The notes under the pieces: generated by a model
Told to the model about the DNA's origin: nothing
Databases searched by the model: none
The model's input: only the letters and a program-made list of their open reading frames with translations
Made by a program: the position numbers and the translations under genes
Shown here: in pieces, positions 30,217 to 43,085 of the stretch
Position numbering within the stretch: position 1 is the first letter of the stretch
How the letters are laid out: each line of letters begins with the position of its first letter
From: Harmothoe impar
Taxonomy: Eukaryota; Annelida; Polychaeta; Phyllodocida; Polynoidae
NCBI GenBank assembly: GCA_947462335.1
Contig: OX381716.1
Coordinates: 1,242,845 to 1,306,844 of the forward strand
Length of the DNA stretch: 64,000 nucleotides
Direction: 5' to 3'

Positions 30217-30498
30217 GGCTGTGTCTCACGACCTTGGGACAATGTTTTTGTCTCTGACTGGGTGCCGTCTCTGACCAGGTGCCGTCTCTGACCGGGTGCC
30301 GTCTCTGACCGGCTTGGCTTGATAAGGTCAAACTAGTAGCAGGAGGAGGCTAATTATAATTATAACTATGATTATATAACAACCGCCATAACGTTTTTCC
30401 AAATCCTTATATATATATGAGTATAATTCTTTTCAAAACACCTTTTTCTGACACCGATCAGAGACAAAAACATTGTCCCAAGGTCGTGAGACACAGCC
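30217..30498. mobile_element. 282-bp MITE with perfect 41-bp inverted repeats
   Basis: The left end, starting GGCTGTGTCTCACGACC (30217-30257), and the right end (30458-30498) are exact reverse complements over 41 bp. It is flanked by CACA on both sides (30213-30216 and 30499-30502). The second duplication copy has the uninterrupted site CATGCACACCTTG near 58671. Inside the left arm is an 18-bp tandem repeat (CCGTCTCTGACCGGGTG-like). No coding capacity; the superfamily is not identified. Confidence 0.9.
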
Positions 30499-31276
30499 CA
30501 CACCTTGTCACGCCCTGCCCTGCAAGTCAGGCCGAATGATATACAGGTCTCTCTATATTCTTCAGAAACCTGATGACTGAAACTAATGGCTGTAATCATA
30601 AAACTCCAATGTAAAACATATTAAAAATGCACAGAATTTTATGGCCTCATCATCATTATACGAACTGTGAATTCAGCCCTCACATCAATGCAGTAGAAAC
30701 CTCAGGGGTAATCCTGGCAGATAAATACCAGCCCCTATAAAATGTGTATGTGGCCTTTGACAGCAGCAAGAAGGTGTTGGTACCCAGGGGAGGGGGGTGT
30801 GCATCCCAGGGTGTTCATGGAGAATACACCTTGGGCTTTAGGGTGCAATATGATACACTTGGTATTCACTTGTTGGGGAAAGCTGTCAGAAACTGTGGTG
30901 ATGTATAGCATGTTATGTCTGACAACCTACTGTTTTATGACTGAAATTTGTCTAGTTTTGTCATGTATTCACACTTAAAGTGAGTGCTTCTGAATGGCTC
31001 CTTCACCCACTGAGCCCTAATAGAAACTGTTTAGCAGCAGATTCTTCACCTTGCATAAATTTTACATCTTTATTTAAATGCTTTTACTTTTATGTTAAAT
31101 CAAATGATGGAAAGGGTGCTGGCTACTCGAGGTGATGTGCAAAAGGGGGCTTATTTCGTCGTATTTGCAGAGCAATATTCTGTATCAAGAGAAGCGATGC
31201 TGACAGGTAGATGCACATGTTCTAACCACATCAGGTCTCAGACTACTAAATGGTGTCCATTTCAGACGACCAGCTC

Positions 31277-31310
31277 AGCCAATCAGCAAGCCCCATTCTG
31301 GTCACGTGAC
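31277..31310. promoter_or_regulatory. CCAAT/E-box module, copy 1
   Basis: AGCCAATCAG (31277-31286) and GTCACGTGAC (31301-31310) with CCCCATTCTG between them. The module is kept in the second duplication copy at 59480-59513 and resembles the module in the Polinton terminal repeats. Confidence 0.45.
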
Positions 31311-32394
31311 ACTTACCCCGCTCTGAATCCTGGGATAGGCAGTAGATGGAATCATGGGATTGGAGCGCCCGTTGCTCATGCATGTCTTCCCTTGATAAGC
31401 TCATTACGGCTACTTGATAGTGTTGTCATGACAACCTTATAAACTAATGACTTACAGGACTGACCTTGGTGTTTCACAACCTTGGTCAAACATGGTCTTA
31501 GATGGGAACACGACAAGATAATTTCCTGTGGTTTATCACTTTCAACAAAATCAGTACATTCTGGCGGTAACTGCTATATGCAACAGACACCCCTTACTAG
31601 TCTACACACCTTAATATGTGAATTAATTTTTTCTAATCTGTGTCTTTTTTATTGCTTGTAGGTGAGAACACCCTACAACAATAGGACAGGGTCAGTGCAT
31701 GGATTTGATGTGGAAATCTAGTGCAAAATATTTGCTCATATTGAGCCTTTTAGAGGATTAAAATTGCCTTCAGCATGAGCTGCCCTGAATGTGTGTTAAT
31801 GTGTTTAATGTGTGTGTGTATTTGTTTTATGTTAGATGGTACTCTAACACCTTCAAGGTGCATCCTCTTGTACAGACTGTGAGAAATTTTCCGCATTAAC
31901 TAAAACCTCGAGTTGTGTAAGCTGCTTACCATTAAGCTGTTACCAAGGTTTCTAATGACAGCGGTATAATCTATAGTAGGTCTGTGTCCTATTCTGTATT
32001 CTGTAGTACTGGTGTCTACTAGACGGTACCATGTCTATGTTGTAGGAGTTCCCTATGTAGTGAAGGAATGGTACCAAGAGCTATTTTGGGCCTATGTAGT
32101 GTCATAACCTAGGTTCATAAGTTATCATGCAGAGGTTTACTGTATAGTCTATCTTTGTAACTAGGCACAGTCGTTTATCATTGAAAATGAAAAGGAATGT
32201 CAATTTCTTGTGATCAAAACTTACTTTCTAGCTGTACATGATGTTATATGAGATCTAAACTCTCCCTACAGGACCCTTACCTAGCCGTCATTTCCTACCC
32301 CATCTGTCTGTGTATGACTTAACTGGACATAGGCCCAGGACATGAGCTCCCACATTGATTTAGCCTGATGTCTTTTCATGTCTCCCTCCAAGAC

Positions 32395-32610
32395 TAGGAA
32401 TCACAGGCCAAAAGCCCATCCCCTGTGTCTAACAATTAATTCTTTTGGCGGTGGCTATTTTTGTTGGTGATTCGTTGATTATGATTAAATGCATTGTTCA
32501 CTGTAAGCCAGCCTCTCTTTGGTTATGGCATTGCATGTTGTCATGTGACCGATGTGGCTCCCCCTGGAACTACTTAATTGATTTCTCCTCTGAGAGCAGT
32601 GCGGATTACA
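32395..32610. promoter_or_regulatory. Conserved non-coding block, copy 1
   Basis: About 215 bp that match 60597-60805 much better than the surrounding duplication. It contains ACAATTAATTCTTTTGG and ATGATTAAATGCATT (homeodomain/POU-like words). Candidate duplicated enhancer. Confidence 0.35.
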
Positions 32611-35009
32611 AAATATGAACTCCTCTGTTTGGTGTTGGACTTTAGTCTTTTATCTGGTACAGTACAGATTCCTGCTACCACTAAGTAAGGGTCCCAAAGG
32701 TACCAGATTTCTGCTACAATTAGGTAAGGGTCCTGCTGGTATTTATTCCTGCACAGTCTACTGCCACAACTAGGTAAAGGTCCTGCTGGTAGCTAGTCCT
32801 GACCAGAGTTCTGCCATATCTAGCTGAGCGTATTGATGGTACCTAATGCCACAGGATTGCAGGTCGGGTCCTGATGTCCTGTACCTCATCCTGTATGTAA
32901 TATGTCGAAAAAAGAAACTTAGTTGCATGAATCTAGCAAGGATTTATTAGGGATTAAGTATATAAACAACTAAGTGGCACCAACACAGTCTAGACCCTAC
33001 ACCAGCAGCACCGGTTACATGAATAGGAGACTTCTAGCCTCCCTCTACTAATGACAAACAGCCATGGCTGCCCATGTCACGTGACAGAACGTATCACATC
33101 ATGACTCCCGTCATGAAACACGCCTCATTCCAGATTCAAATACAAATTACCTGTCCAATGGAGGTTTTGATCTCGCCTTAATGGAATTTGAGATCTGAAA
33201 ATGGTTGCTAAACATGCATCATTTAGCCCTGTAAGGGAGGCATGATCGTTCATACTTTGTGTTCACTGCACCAGTGCAGCCCTAGTAATAAACTAATTAG
33301 GACCTGATCGGTGTATCATGTCGACCTGTTCAGAGTGTATAAACTCAAGTAGGCATCATGCTTAGATCAAGGACTTGCCAATGCTGCATTCATGCATCAC
33401 GACCACAGTGCATAGTGCATTAAAGCACTCTGCTGCCTAAAAGGGTTAGGGCTGATGTGGGTGGCTGTAACTCTGCATGGGTAGTCATCTGTTATCTGAA
33501 TCACGCTGCATGTTTACAAATTAAACACATCCCCATTTTAGTCCCACCATGTGCCATTGATTCTTGAATGTGCTGAAAAGCAAAGAGAATTTGATCCTTA
33601 ACTGACTCTTTTCATGTCCTTTAAGATCAGGTAATGTGCACTGTTGTAATCCCATGGATGTTATACAGTTTTACTGAATATTATGGGATGAAGCTAATAC
33701 TTGATATTTGATTCTTAATGGACTCTTTCATGTCTGTGAATTGATTGACTTCTCTGCCCTGTTATAATACCGTGGATGCAATATATTTTTGCCCAAAGCG
33801 ATGGGATTTTCCACAAATCCAAGAATTAAGATGCAGCAAATGTGCAGGGCTTCTATGTAGCTCCTCTCATATTTCTGGCTGACATCCCTTGATCTACCTT
33901 TCTCAGATGTCTGTAATGAATCTAATCTGTCGTGTACTAAGAACTCATCATAAGACTATGTTTCTGAAATCAAACTATGGCATTAGCATCATCATTTTTC
34001 ATATATTAAGTTAGTACTGCAATACTAAGACTACTAGAAATGGTAATCAACCATAAGAACCATTGGGATTGTCCAGCAAACAATAAAATGCTATACAATG
34101 TTTTATAACATCCAAATTCTGTTTTTAAATGATTAGTTTTGATATTTAGTTTGAAAAGGCAATTAATACAACAGATGTGGTGTAATATATGTAACTTCAC
34201 ATACATCCTTGTTTCTCATTATTAACTTGCTGGCTGCACTGACAGTTTGCATATTTACAAAAAACTGTTTCCTGTTACCTCTGCGTTGGCGTCTTTACAG
34301 AGAAAACCCATGTTCTAAAACTGCCACTGAACCACCACACAGTTTGTTTCTGTTAGGTGTCATTCCTGCCCAGTCAGAGCACCACAACAACATGGCAGAT
34401 GCAGCACGTGTTGGCCGGGCAGGGGTTGGGTATTGGTAAACTGAATTAACTCAACAAGAAATATAGGGTAAATCAGGCAGGGGGAAACATGGCACATCCT
34501 GATGTGCTACACAAAAGTGCTAAACGGGAAAACACTACACCAATGGATACAGACTCAACAAGAACTATGAGGTAAATGAGGTAAAGGAGGCAGGGTTTGA
34601 CCTAGAATTTGAATAAGAAAATGCAAACTCTAGCGTTTTCCTCACCAGGACTGCATATATACTTTATTACAACAGGAGTGCACAGTGAATTAAAATGAGT
34701 CCTAAGTATTCATTATGACAAATCTTGATAGGCCTGTACGTTGGCAATAATACATTGACTTCTGTAGGGAATAGCTGCAAAAAGTTCACATTGCATTAAA
34801 GTTGCTCACATATCATGAAACAAAATAAACTGACTGCTGTAGGAAATTGCAGCATAAATGACACCTCAACCTGCCTTACAACGTGGCAATAAATGTGTAT
34901 GCCGTTCCCCTGAAGAGCTTAACACTAGACAGCAAAGGTAGATACTGTAGGCTGTGTTGTCTCAGCTGGGGGTCTTGTCCAGGTCAGTGACAGGTGTTTA
35001 GAGAATACA

Positions 35010-35024
35010 GCACTAGGTGGCAGT
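35010..35024 (+). promoter_or_regulatory. CTCF-like motif, copy 1
   Basis: GCACTAGGTGGCAGTG fits the CTCF core; the same motif is kept at 63966-63981 in the second copy. Confidence 0.3.
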
Positions 35025-35043
35025 GTGGTGTCAGTCACTCGTG

Positions 35044-38000
35044 CTGTTTGTTTCCCCTTGCCCTCCCCCAACAAGGCCGCGCCCTGTGTACACACACAGT
35101 GCCTGCCCCTATTGTCACTCAGTGTCGGCTTCCACCCTGGGGAGAGATAACAGAACTACTATAGGCAGAGAAGGGTATAGCTGACAAACAGGGAGCCTGA
35201 CTGTATGCTTGAGCTGTGGGTGAGGCAGCCAAACTTCCCTATCTATCAGCCTAGCTGTTATTCCTCCTCAAATACCATTTGATATGGTCCCTATACATCA
35301 TCCTTAAGTTGTCATAAGGCATCTCTACCTGTTTAAATATCCAAACATTAGTCTTTGTTTGATAAAGATGGACCCCATATGTAGAGGCATTGATTGACCT
35401 CATTTGGTGATGCCGTTGCTACTGAATGCCTTCTAGGAATTCACAAAATGCTCAGAATCAATAATTTGAACTAAAAATGAGACGTCCTTCTGTAGAGCTG
35501 ATGAAGGAGAAATGTATTATTTTTCTAGATACTTTCCAAAACACAATCAAAATTCTGGTAAGGAGGGCATCCTGAAGTGACATGCAGATTGGGGTGTTGC
35601 AATATCTCCCACTGAGGATCCACTTCTGATAATGAGTAGAGCTGTCTGCTTTTGTGCCAACATCTGCTCCAATGTTTCGATAGACCTGGCACTTTTTAGT
35701 GGAATATTCCAAGGTGAGATTTTTTAGAATTGAACCATTTGTACAAGCATCTAGCTCTCACAGCCTCTTCACTCTAAATGCATTGGATAATGGTAAAAGA
35801 ATCATAAAGTTCAGTGGAATGAGTTCTGATTACCATAACTGCTACACCTTGCTTAAATTAAGGGGATTTTATTTATAGGGGAGAAAATTGGTTACAATGA
35901 GTTGCGCTATTACTACAGAGTGCCCCTTGGGTATAAAGAAAGATACCCAGAAGCTGTAGTTTGAAAATTAACTAAAAATGCAAGTGCTGCTACAACTATT
36001 TTATCTTTTTAAGATGAATCAAAAAGGCCATAAATAATTCTGATTGGAAAGGGGTTGGGCTGAGAAAGTGGGCATATCCGGGTGTAGGAATATCCCCCAC
36101 TATCAGAGTCAGTCTTTTTGGAACATCTGCTGAGGTATTTAGTTGAATATGAGCATTTGTGTTAAGTGAATTAATTGTTTGTGCATCTGCCTCTTTAAGC
36201 CTGTTCTCTTGAGGGGGTGGGTGGTGTGTGCCTCCCATGGATGTTAAATCAGAACAAATATATATTTATAAACAGGCCCCTTTGATGTCTCAGGTCTCCC
36301 CCACCTCCACCACTGGTATGCAGTCTAATTTCACCCTGCATTCATCCAGCACTGAGCCCAGACAGGAGAAAATGAGTTCAGCATTAGCACTCTGGCACGC
36401 TGACCTAATTCCCTACTACTTGATGGAGAGCAATAAAGGAGTAAATGAAGTAGGGGTATAAAGGGACCCTGCCTTGCCATATGACCAGCACTGAACTTAC
36501 CTGCACAGGTTTTAATCTGTACAAAGGACTTGGTATTAGGGATATGCTGGATGTGATATGAACCTGCCCCCTTCCACATATACATACACTGAGTGCTGTA
36601 TCACCACCACCAGATTGCCAGAAGGTAGCTTGCCAGATTAGGTATATACTGCTTTAATACACCAAGTCACAGTTTGACATGACAACACTGGGCATTTATA
36701 CTGTATATCCTTAGTGTCATCTACCTTGGTGTGGCCCTATACTGTCTGCAAACCACAATGTATTAACCAGGACTACATCTGTGCATTAAAGCACTCTGCA
36801 GTCTTTAAAGGGTGAGATATGAGACATTTGAGACATCACACAACAGGTGTTTCCCCCTTTCAGACCTCTATCTACCCAGGTATGGCCCCCTCCTGCACCC
36901 CATGAACATAACCCGCCCCTCACACACACCCCAAACACATCTACATACAGAGGGGCCACTCTCACCCCCACACACATACATCTACATACAGAGGGCCTGC
37001 TCATCAATAAGGCCTATTAACCAGGACACATCAGAGTAGTTGAGGTATATGGGGAAGGGGAGGTACCACCTACTGATACTAGCGCCTGGGGGAATTACAC
37101 AAATAACAAGCATTTGTAGATGGAATTTGTTTCACTCTTAAAAATGGAGTGGTTATCAAAACACACATACCAAGTCAAATGACTTATAGCCATTCAGTAA
37201 AAATGTCAAGTCTGCTCAGTGTCATACATAAGCATAAGGATTGTGATAGCAGCATCTGACCCTAGCTGGCTCTACCTGATGTATTCCACGCAGTGGCCAT
37301 TAAGATGACGAGTGTTCAGTTTAGACCATTGTCATTTGGTTAACGGGAGCAGCTGGGTGCTGCAAAGTTTTATGTGACCAAGTTCTGATTATGGATTCTA
37401 GTTTTAATTCTCTCAACATGCCCTCGGAGTGGAACACTGACCTGTGTTGTTACATCAGACATGCGTTTTAGGGGAACAGCACTTTTAATTCATCAAAGCT
37501 GTTAAAAAGGCAATTTGGTCATCTAAAGAGTTCACACATACTCTACATTAACCAGGACACAGACACAGACATGGCTACAAGGCACCATACCTTTCCCAGT
37601 AGCATAATGGTTGATAAGTCAGGATTCCTAATGCATGTGACTAGTTAGCTCTCAGCTTGTAGACAAGACGATGCACAGCCATACTAGTCTATCAGTGATG
37701 CTAACATTCTCCAGCTCCGGCATTCTGATATGGAGAAATTATAACGTCATTTGAAATGACCAATACTCCACACAAATTAAATAATTCCATTCAGAGAGAT
37801 CTGGGTTTTGTCTAGGCAGTCTAGTTTGAATTAAATCATAAACTCTTTAAGGATAGGGTTATGCCTTAAGTTTACACTTATTATCATGGTTTGTGTAGTA
37901 CCAGACTTTATCTAGCTGGTACCATGAATATGTCATGCTAATCCTCCAGGGCCCTATGTGCCCTGAAGTTTTGAGTTCAACACTGGTGAGTTTTCATGGT

Positions 38001-38242
38001 ACAGGACACACAAATTTAATACATAAATTGGTAGACATAAAATCCTAGAAGACGAGCTATCTTAAATTAAAATTATAAAAAACATGATGGTTGACATAGC
38101 TTTTTTAGTTTGCAATTAAAAGGTTTCATCAAAGTAATGCTTTCTGCTCATGGAATCAGCTTCAGCTAAACTTCTATTTCTGTTAGTTTTCAGTGACACA
38201 GTTTTATCCTCCCAAAAAGCTGTATAGATTTGTTAGTAGCTG
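35044..38242. other. Host DNA, no gene seen
   Basis: Unique-looking A/T-rich sequence with a single copy of the dispersed GCATTAAAGCACTCTGC repeat near 36780. No supported ORF. Confidence 0.5.
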
Positions 38243-38611
38243 TTTGGCTGTGCGTGATATAAGCTGGATTTTAACACTGTGTTCCCAGGTTCTGCAGCTA
38301 AAAGGATTCAGCTTCAGCCTCTCGCTGCCACAGGAAGTGCCTGGGGCAGCCATGGAAGTAGCAGTGCAGCCTGGGAATAAGCCGCCATGGAGCTGTTGAG
38401 TTAACCCTTTGAGGGCCACATAATGGTTGTTTGGCTGTGCTGGATTTTAACACTGTGTTTCCAGGTTCTGCAGCTAAAAGGATTTAGTTTCAGCCTCTCG
38501 CTGCCACAGGAAGTGCCTCGGGCAGCCATGAAAGTAGCAGTGCAGCTTGGGAATAAGCCGCCATGGCACACCTCGGCAGCTGTTGAGTTTACCCTTTAGG
38601 GGCCACAAAGT
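38243..38611. repeat. Tandem duplication of a unit of about 185 bp
   Basis: GTTTGGCTGTGC ... TTCTGCAGCTAAAAGGATT ... AAGCCGCCATGG occurs at 38243-38425 and again at 38429-38611. The 68-codon ORF crossing unit 1 is not kept in unit 2, so it is not a gene. Confidence 0.8.
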
Positions 38612-41520
38612 GCTTTATAGCCAATTCTGTATCATGAATTAGGCCAACCTTATGGGTGTGAAAGATTCCTGAAGGACACATGAAAATGACAACAAATGAC
38701 TTAGCATATAAAAACGCACTGCCGCTCTCAAACGACAAGTAGCCACCAAAGCCTAAATAGTTGAGAACTGAACCTTTGATGAATTCAAAATCTCTACCTG
38801 GATCTATTATGATCTAGTGTGAGCCAGTTTTGAATTTCACGGTTTTACAGAGTCTCTCTGGCTGTTCCAAGGACACAGCCAACAGTTATAACTGCCCTAC
38901 TTAACACAGATGATCCTACTTTGCTGAGATTTCTATAGATTTCTGCTATCCAATATCAATGGAAGTCAGCTTACATTCATCCACCAGGGAGACCTGTGTT
39001 GGTTTTAGAGTGCTTCCCCTGGTCCCAAAATGGCAGCCCCTGTGAAAGGATGTTAATGAAGGGGAGAGCATGTAGTCCTGCTGTAGATGTAGGGTTTATG
39101 TTTGGTTGATGCAGTCTGCTATGGTCTTCTTTGTGCCACATGGTCATCCTGTTTTAACAGGCTGTATATATTATGTTGATAAAGTGTCTCCAAGTTGACT
39201 TTATCATTCCAATCTTCTTTGAAGTTGTATATTAAAGCATAAGTTTGGCCAAGTAATCCCATGCCATAGTCAATGGTGCCAGGCACACCATAACATACAT
39301 TAACCCATGAGTACTACAACAGAACTAGGAAGCACTTGGCCTGGGGCATTTTGAGGAATCAGCGTGAAGCCACCGCCAGTCACCAGCGCAAAGTGCTCCT
39401 GCAGTACCAGCTCAGTCTGAGACATCACAGACTGTAGTTCCCCATACATCCACCAGGGGGTGCTGCTGGCATGTAAGGACCAGGCTGTGCTGCAACATTT
39501 TGGTGGGAGTTACCAATAAAAGCCACATCAAGCGTTTGTCCTTTGTAACCATGTTATACTTATTAAACTCTTCCAATTTCACAAATTACTTTGTATGTGA
39601 AGCAGAAAAAAAAACAAATTAGCTGCAGGGCTCTTACCTGCATGGTATACAGTTCATTACTTACTTCTTAATCTAAGATATCTGGTTGTTTACTGCTGTG
39701 ACTGTGTAGAGCTCCCTTAAAGCTCATATAGTGTCAAATATTCATGCTTTGCATAACGCTCACCTTATTTACAGTTAGTTTTTATCACAGCTCCTACAAA
39801 GCCTGTTCTCAGTGCCCCCTTGCTGTGTATGCAGTACATAAAGACTGTCTTTACTGCGTACCGGTCCCTACTTAAGTGACTTCTGATGTTACAGAGAACC
39901 GTGCCTCCTCCCACCTGCAGCTCTCCGCCCTCCTGTGAGGGCTTAGTTTGATCAGGGGCGTTGAGTGTGAGAGCAACAGGGTCTCTCTCAGTAGGGTGGT
40001 AAAACTGTGCGAATATGCAGCAAATCAAAAAAAACAGCTTGATAACCCTCTATATATATATGTGCATAACAGTTACTTAATGGTTTTGCACCTGTTGATA
40101 ATGCAGTTTAGATCCTGCATGACTGTTGCACCAACACCAACATCAAGCACAGTAGCTTTTAGGGAGAGAATACCCAGGTAGGGCCACAGAGTGTTGGACA
40201 ATGGCCAGCAACTCTAGCTCCTGGCACCTGGTCATCTATTCAGACGAGCCTCAGAGGACAATGATTTGAGCAGAACAAATATATCAGGATTCAGAACTAC
40301 ATAACCCAATTCCAGACATGCTGTACCATGGTGCAAGTGTATATTGCTATATTCACACTTATTCGTTCACTCACTTAACTCCTTATTGTAAATGTGCAAA
40401 CATCCCTTTGCTTGCTCACTCCCACACACTCTAGTGTCAAAGCACAGGGCACATAGTGTCTTTCCTACACTACCAAGGTCAAGGTCAAGTCCTACAATAA
40501 CATAGTATCCAATGAGGCATCATGTTTCACACATCTCCCAGTATATCATTGAGGAGCCTGGGTAAATTAAAAGCTGAGTATATGCCATAATTGTTTACAT
40601 TTGAGTGTGGCCAGACCAATTAGGAGGATTGCATAACCTGTGCTCAATCATGGTTATCTCTAATCATTCCAAATCATCCTCAACAAATCCCAATCTACCC
40701 TGATATACCCTAATCTCAAAGTTGTGCTTAGTGGAAGCCTAGCTTTAAAAGACTGCTGCTGGCATCACTACCCTCACCCAGTGCCTGCTGACTTTGAACC
40801 TGTGTTACTTGGTTCACCCTGGGGTCCCTTTCACCGACTACCTCTGTAGAGTAGCCTCATATATTGATTCCCTCAGGGACTTCCCAGCAACACACTGCTT
40901 CCAAGTCACTCAGTCCTCAAGGGGAAGAATCAGAGTAAAAATGCAAAAGGCAATAATAAAAATCAAATTGGAAAAAGTATGTAGAATGTTCAACACAGCC
41001 CAAAGTAGAACTATTTAATGTCAGAGGTCAGAACACAGAGTTCAACCAATTAATGCTGGTTCTTTGGTCATGTGATCCTGCCTTGGGGTGAGTCAGGGGT
41101 CAAGGTGGGGGTTTGGAGAACTTAAATGGGTAGTATGGAAGGATGAGGAGTGTGTTCACTCTGCCACTACTCTTTCAGAACTGAAACGCTAAACTTTACA
41201 TTTATGGACCGTTATGATTTTTTATCTATAAACCGGTCCTGTATTGATACCACAAGTAAGGGAGAACCATCAATTTTTTAACTTAAATGAGTAGCTTAAG
41301 AGTAATGGTGGGGAGGACGGTGAATCTAATGTGGTTAAACTGAAGAGCAGAGTAGAAATTTATATTTCTCCTAAAGGCATCTACACAGTTGCTGCATTCA
41401 CCCCCGAGCTTGACACAGCCTGCTGTTTCCACATCATCAAGGCCTATTTAAACTGTCATAGTGATGTTACCATAGTTACCATGTAGACAATGAAATGCTC
41501 CTTGGTTTGACATACCCTGA
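38612..41520. other. Host DNA, no gene seen
   Basis: Contains a strong CTCF-like motif, CCACCAGGGGGTGCTG, at 39450-39465. Otherwise no gene, RNA or repeat that I can support. Confidence 0.5.
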
Positions 41521-41529
41521 TCTATGTTG

Positions 41530-41795
41530 ATGCCTCTGGGAATACCTTAAACCTATAACTGTCCTGCCTCAGAGAATACCTTTAACCAATATCTGTCCTG
41601 CTCAGGGAATACCTTAAACCAATATCTGTCCTGCCTCAGGGAATACCTTATACCAATATCTGTCCTGCCTCAGGGAATACCTTAAACCAATATCTGTCCT
41701 GCCTCAGGGAATACCTTACACCAATATCTGTCCTGCCTCAGGGAATACCTTAAACCAATATCTGTCCTGCCTCAGGGAATTCCTTAAACCAATAT
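41530..41795. repeat. 34-bp satellite array, left part
   Basis: About eight copies of a 34-bp unit beginning CCTCAGGGAATACCTTAAAC and ending CAATATCTGTCCTG. It continues at 42697 after an inserted element. Confidence 0.9.
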
Positions 41796-42696
41796 GGCTC
41801 ACTCTCACCAAACCAATGCAAGTGAAAAATGGCTCTACTTGATCGGTGGCCATTCATGATAGGTGGCTGTACATGATCAGTGACGTACATGATCGGTGAC
41901 GTACATGATCGGTGACATACATGATCGGTGATTATTGACTGTCCCAGCCTTTCTGATTGTGATAAAACATAAGTAAACCTTACCAAGGTGTACATATGAT
42001 GTGTGTCTTGACATGTAAGATGTTAGACATGTGTAGATTCGACTATTAAGAGAATTTTACTTGACATTTCAATACCGATCACGTACGCCATGTGACGTAC
42101 ATGATCTGTGATGTACATGATCGGTGATTATTGACTTCCCTACCCTTTCTGACCATGATAAAACATAAATAAACCTTACCTAGGTGCACATATGATGTGT
42201 GTCTTGACGTGTAAGATGTTAGACATGTGTAGATGCAACTAGTAAGAGAATTTTACATGACATTTCAATACCGATCATGTACGTCATGTGATGTACATGA
42301 TCGGCCATTATCTTCTGACTGCCTTAAATACTCTTTCTGACCATGTTTAAAACATAAATTAATTATAGCAAGGTGTACATATGATGTAGGTCTAAACATG
42401 TATAATCAAAGTCATGTGAAGCAGTGGGTTATAAGACAATTTTACATGACATTCCAAGCCGATCATGTTGTACATTGATCCCCCCCCTTTGGCCCCTACA
42501 TATCTTTTTTTTTGGAGTTTTTTTTCTCCTAATAAGCCCCCCCCCCCAAAGATACATTACAGCCTGTAGGTATGGTTAGATGAGTTAAATATTGTTGTAC
42601 AGGGGGTAACAGGTGGATTTTGTACTCTGCCGATTTTGTACTCTGCCGATCATGTACGACCAAATAATAGTTGCATCGATCTTGTGAGAGTGAGCC
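41796..42696. mobile_element. Non-autonomous 0.9-kb element inserted in the 34-bp array
   Basis: The ends GGCTCACTCTCAC and GTGAGAGTGAGCC are inverted, and the array resumes on each side (CCAATAT before, TTATCTGTCC after). Inside are three tandem units of about 180 bp and many GTACATGATCGGTGAC words. A T/C-rich stretch (42475-42550) follows. No ORF. Confidence 0.65.
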
Positions 42697-43085
42697 TTAT
42701 CTGTCCTGCCTTAGGGAATACCTTAAACCAATATCTGTCCTGCCTCAGGGAATACCTTAAACCAATATCTGTCCTGCCTCATGGAATACCTTACACATAT
42801 ATCTGTCCTGCCTCAGGGAATACCTTAAACCAATATCTGTCTGTCTCATGGAATACCTTACACCAATATCTGTCCTGCCTCAGGGAATACCTTAAACCAA
42901 TATCTGTCCTGCCTCAGGGAATACCTTAAACCAATATCTGTCCTGCCTCTGGGAATACCTTAAACCAATATCTGTCCTGCCTCAGGGAATACCTTAAACC
43001 AATATCTGTCCTGCCTCAGGGAATACCTTAAACCAATATCTGTCCTGTCTCAGGGAATACCTTAAACCAATATCTGTCCTGTCTC
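42697..43085. repeat. 34-bp satellite array, right part
   Basis: About eleven more copies of the 34-bp unit. The 97-codon ORF here is an artefact of the repeat. Confidence 0.9.

Larger units (their letters stand above)
26880..35043 (+). repeat. Segmental duplication, copy 1
   Basis: Collinear, same-orientation match to about 56245-64000. Anchors include 27500/56460, 29693/58093, 30780/58960, 32400/60602, 33389/61667 and 35011/63967. The changing offset (28.2-29.4 kb) reflects insertions and deletions in both copies. The left edge is approximate, and the right edge lies beyond the partner's window end. No gene is recognised in either copy; the best-conserved blocks look non-coding. Confidence 0.85.

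Noticed and set aside
42636..42929. 97-codon ORF
   Set aside because: It is a translation of the 34-bp satellite.
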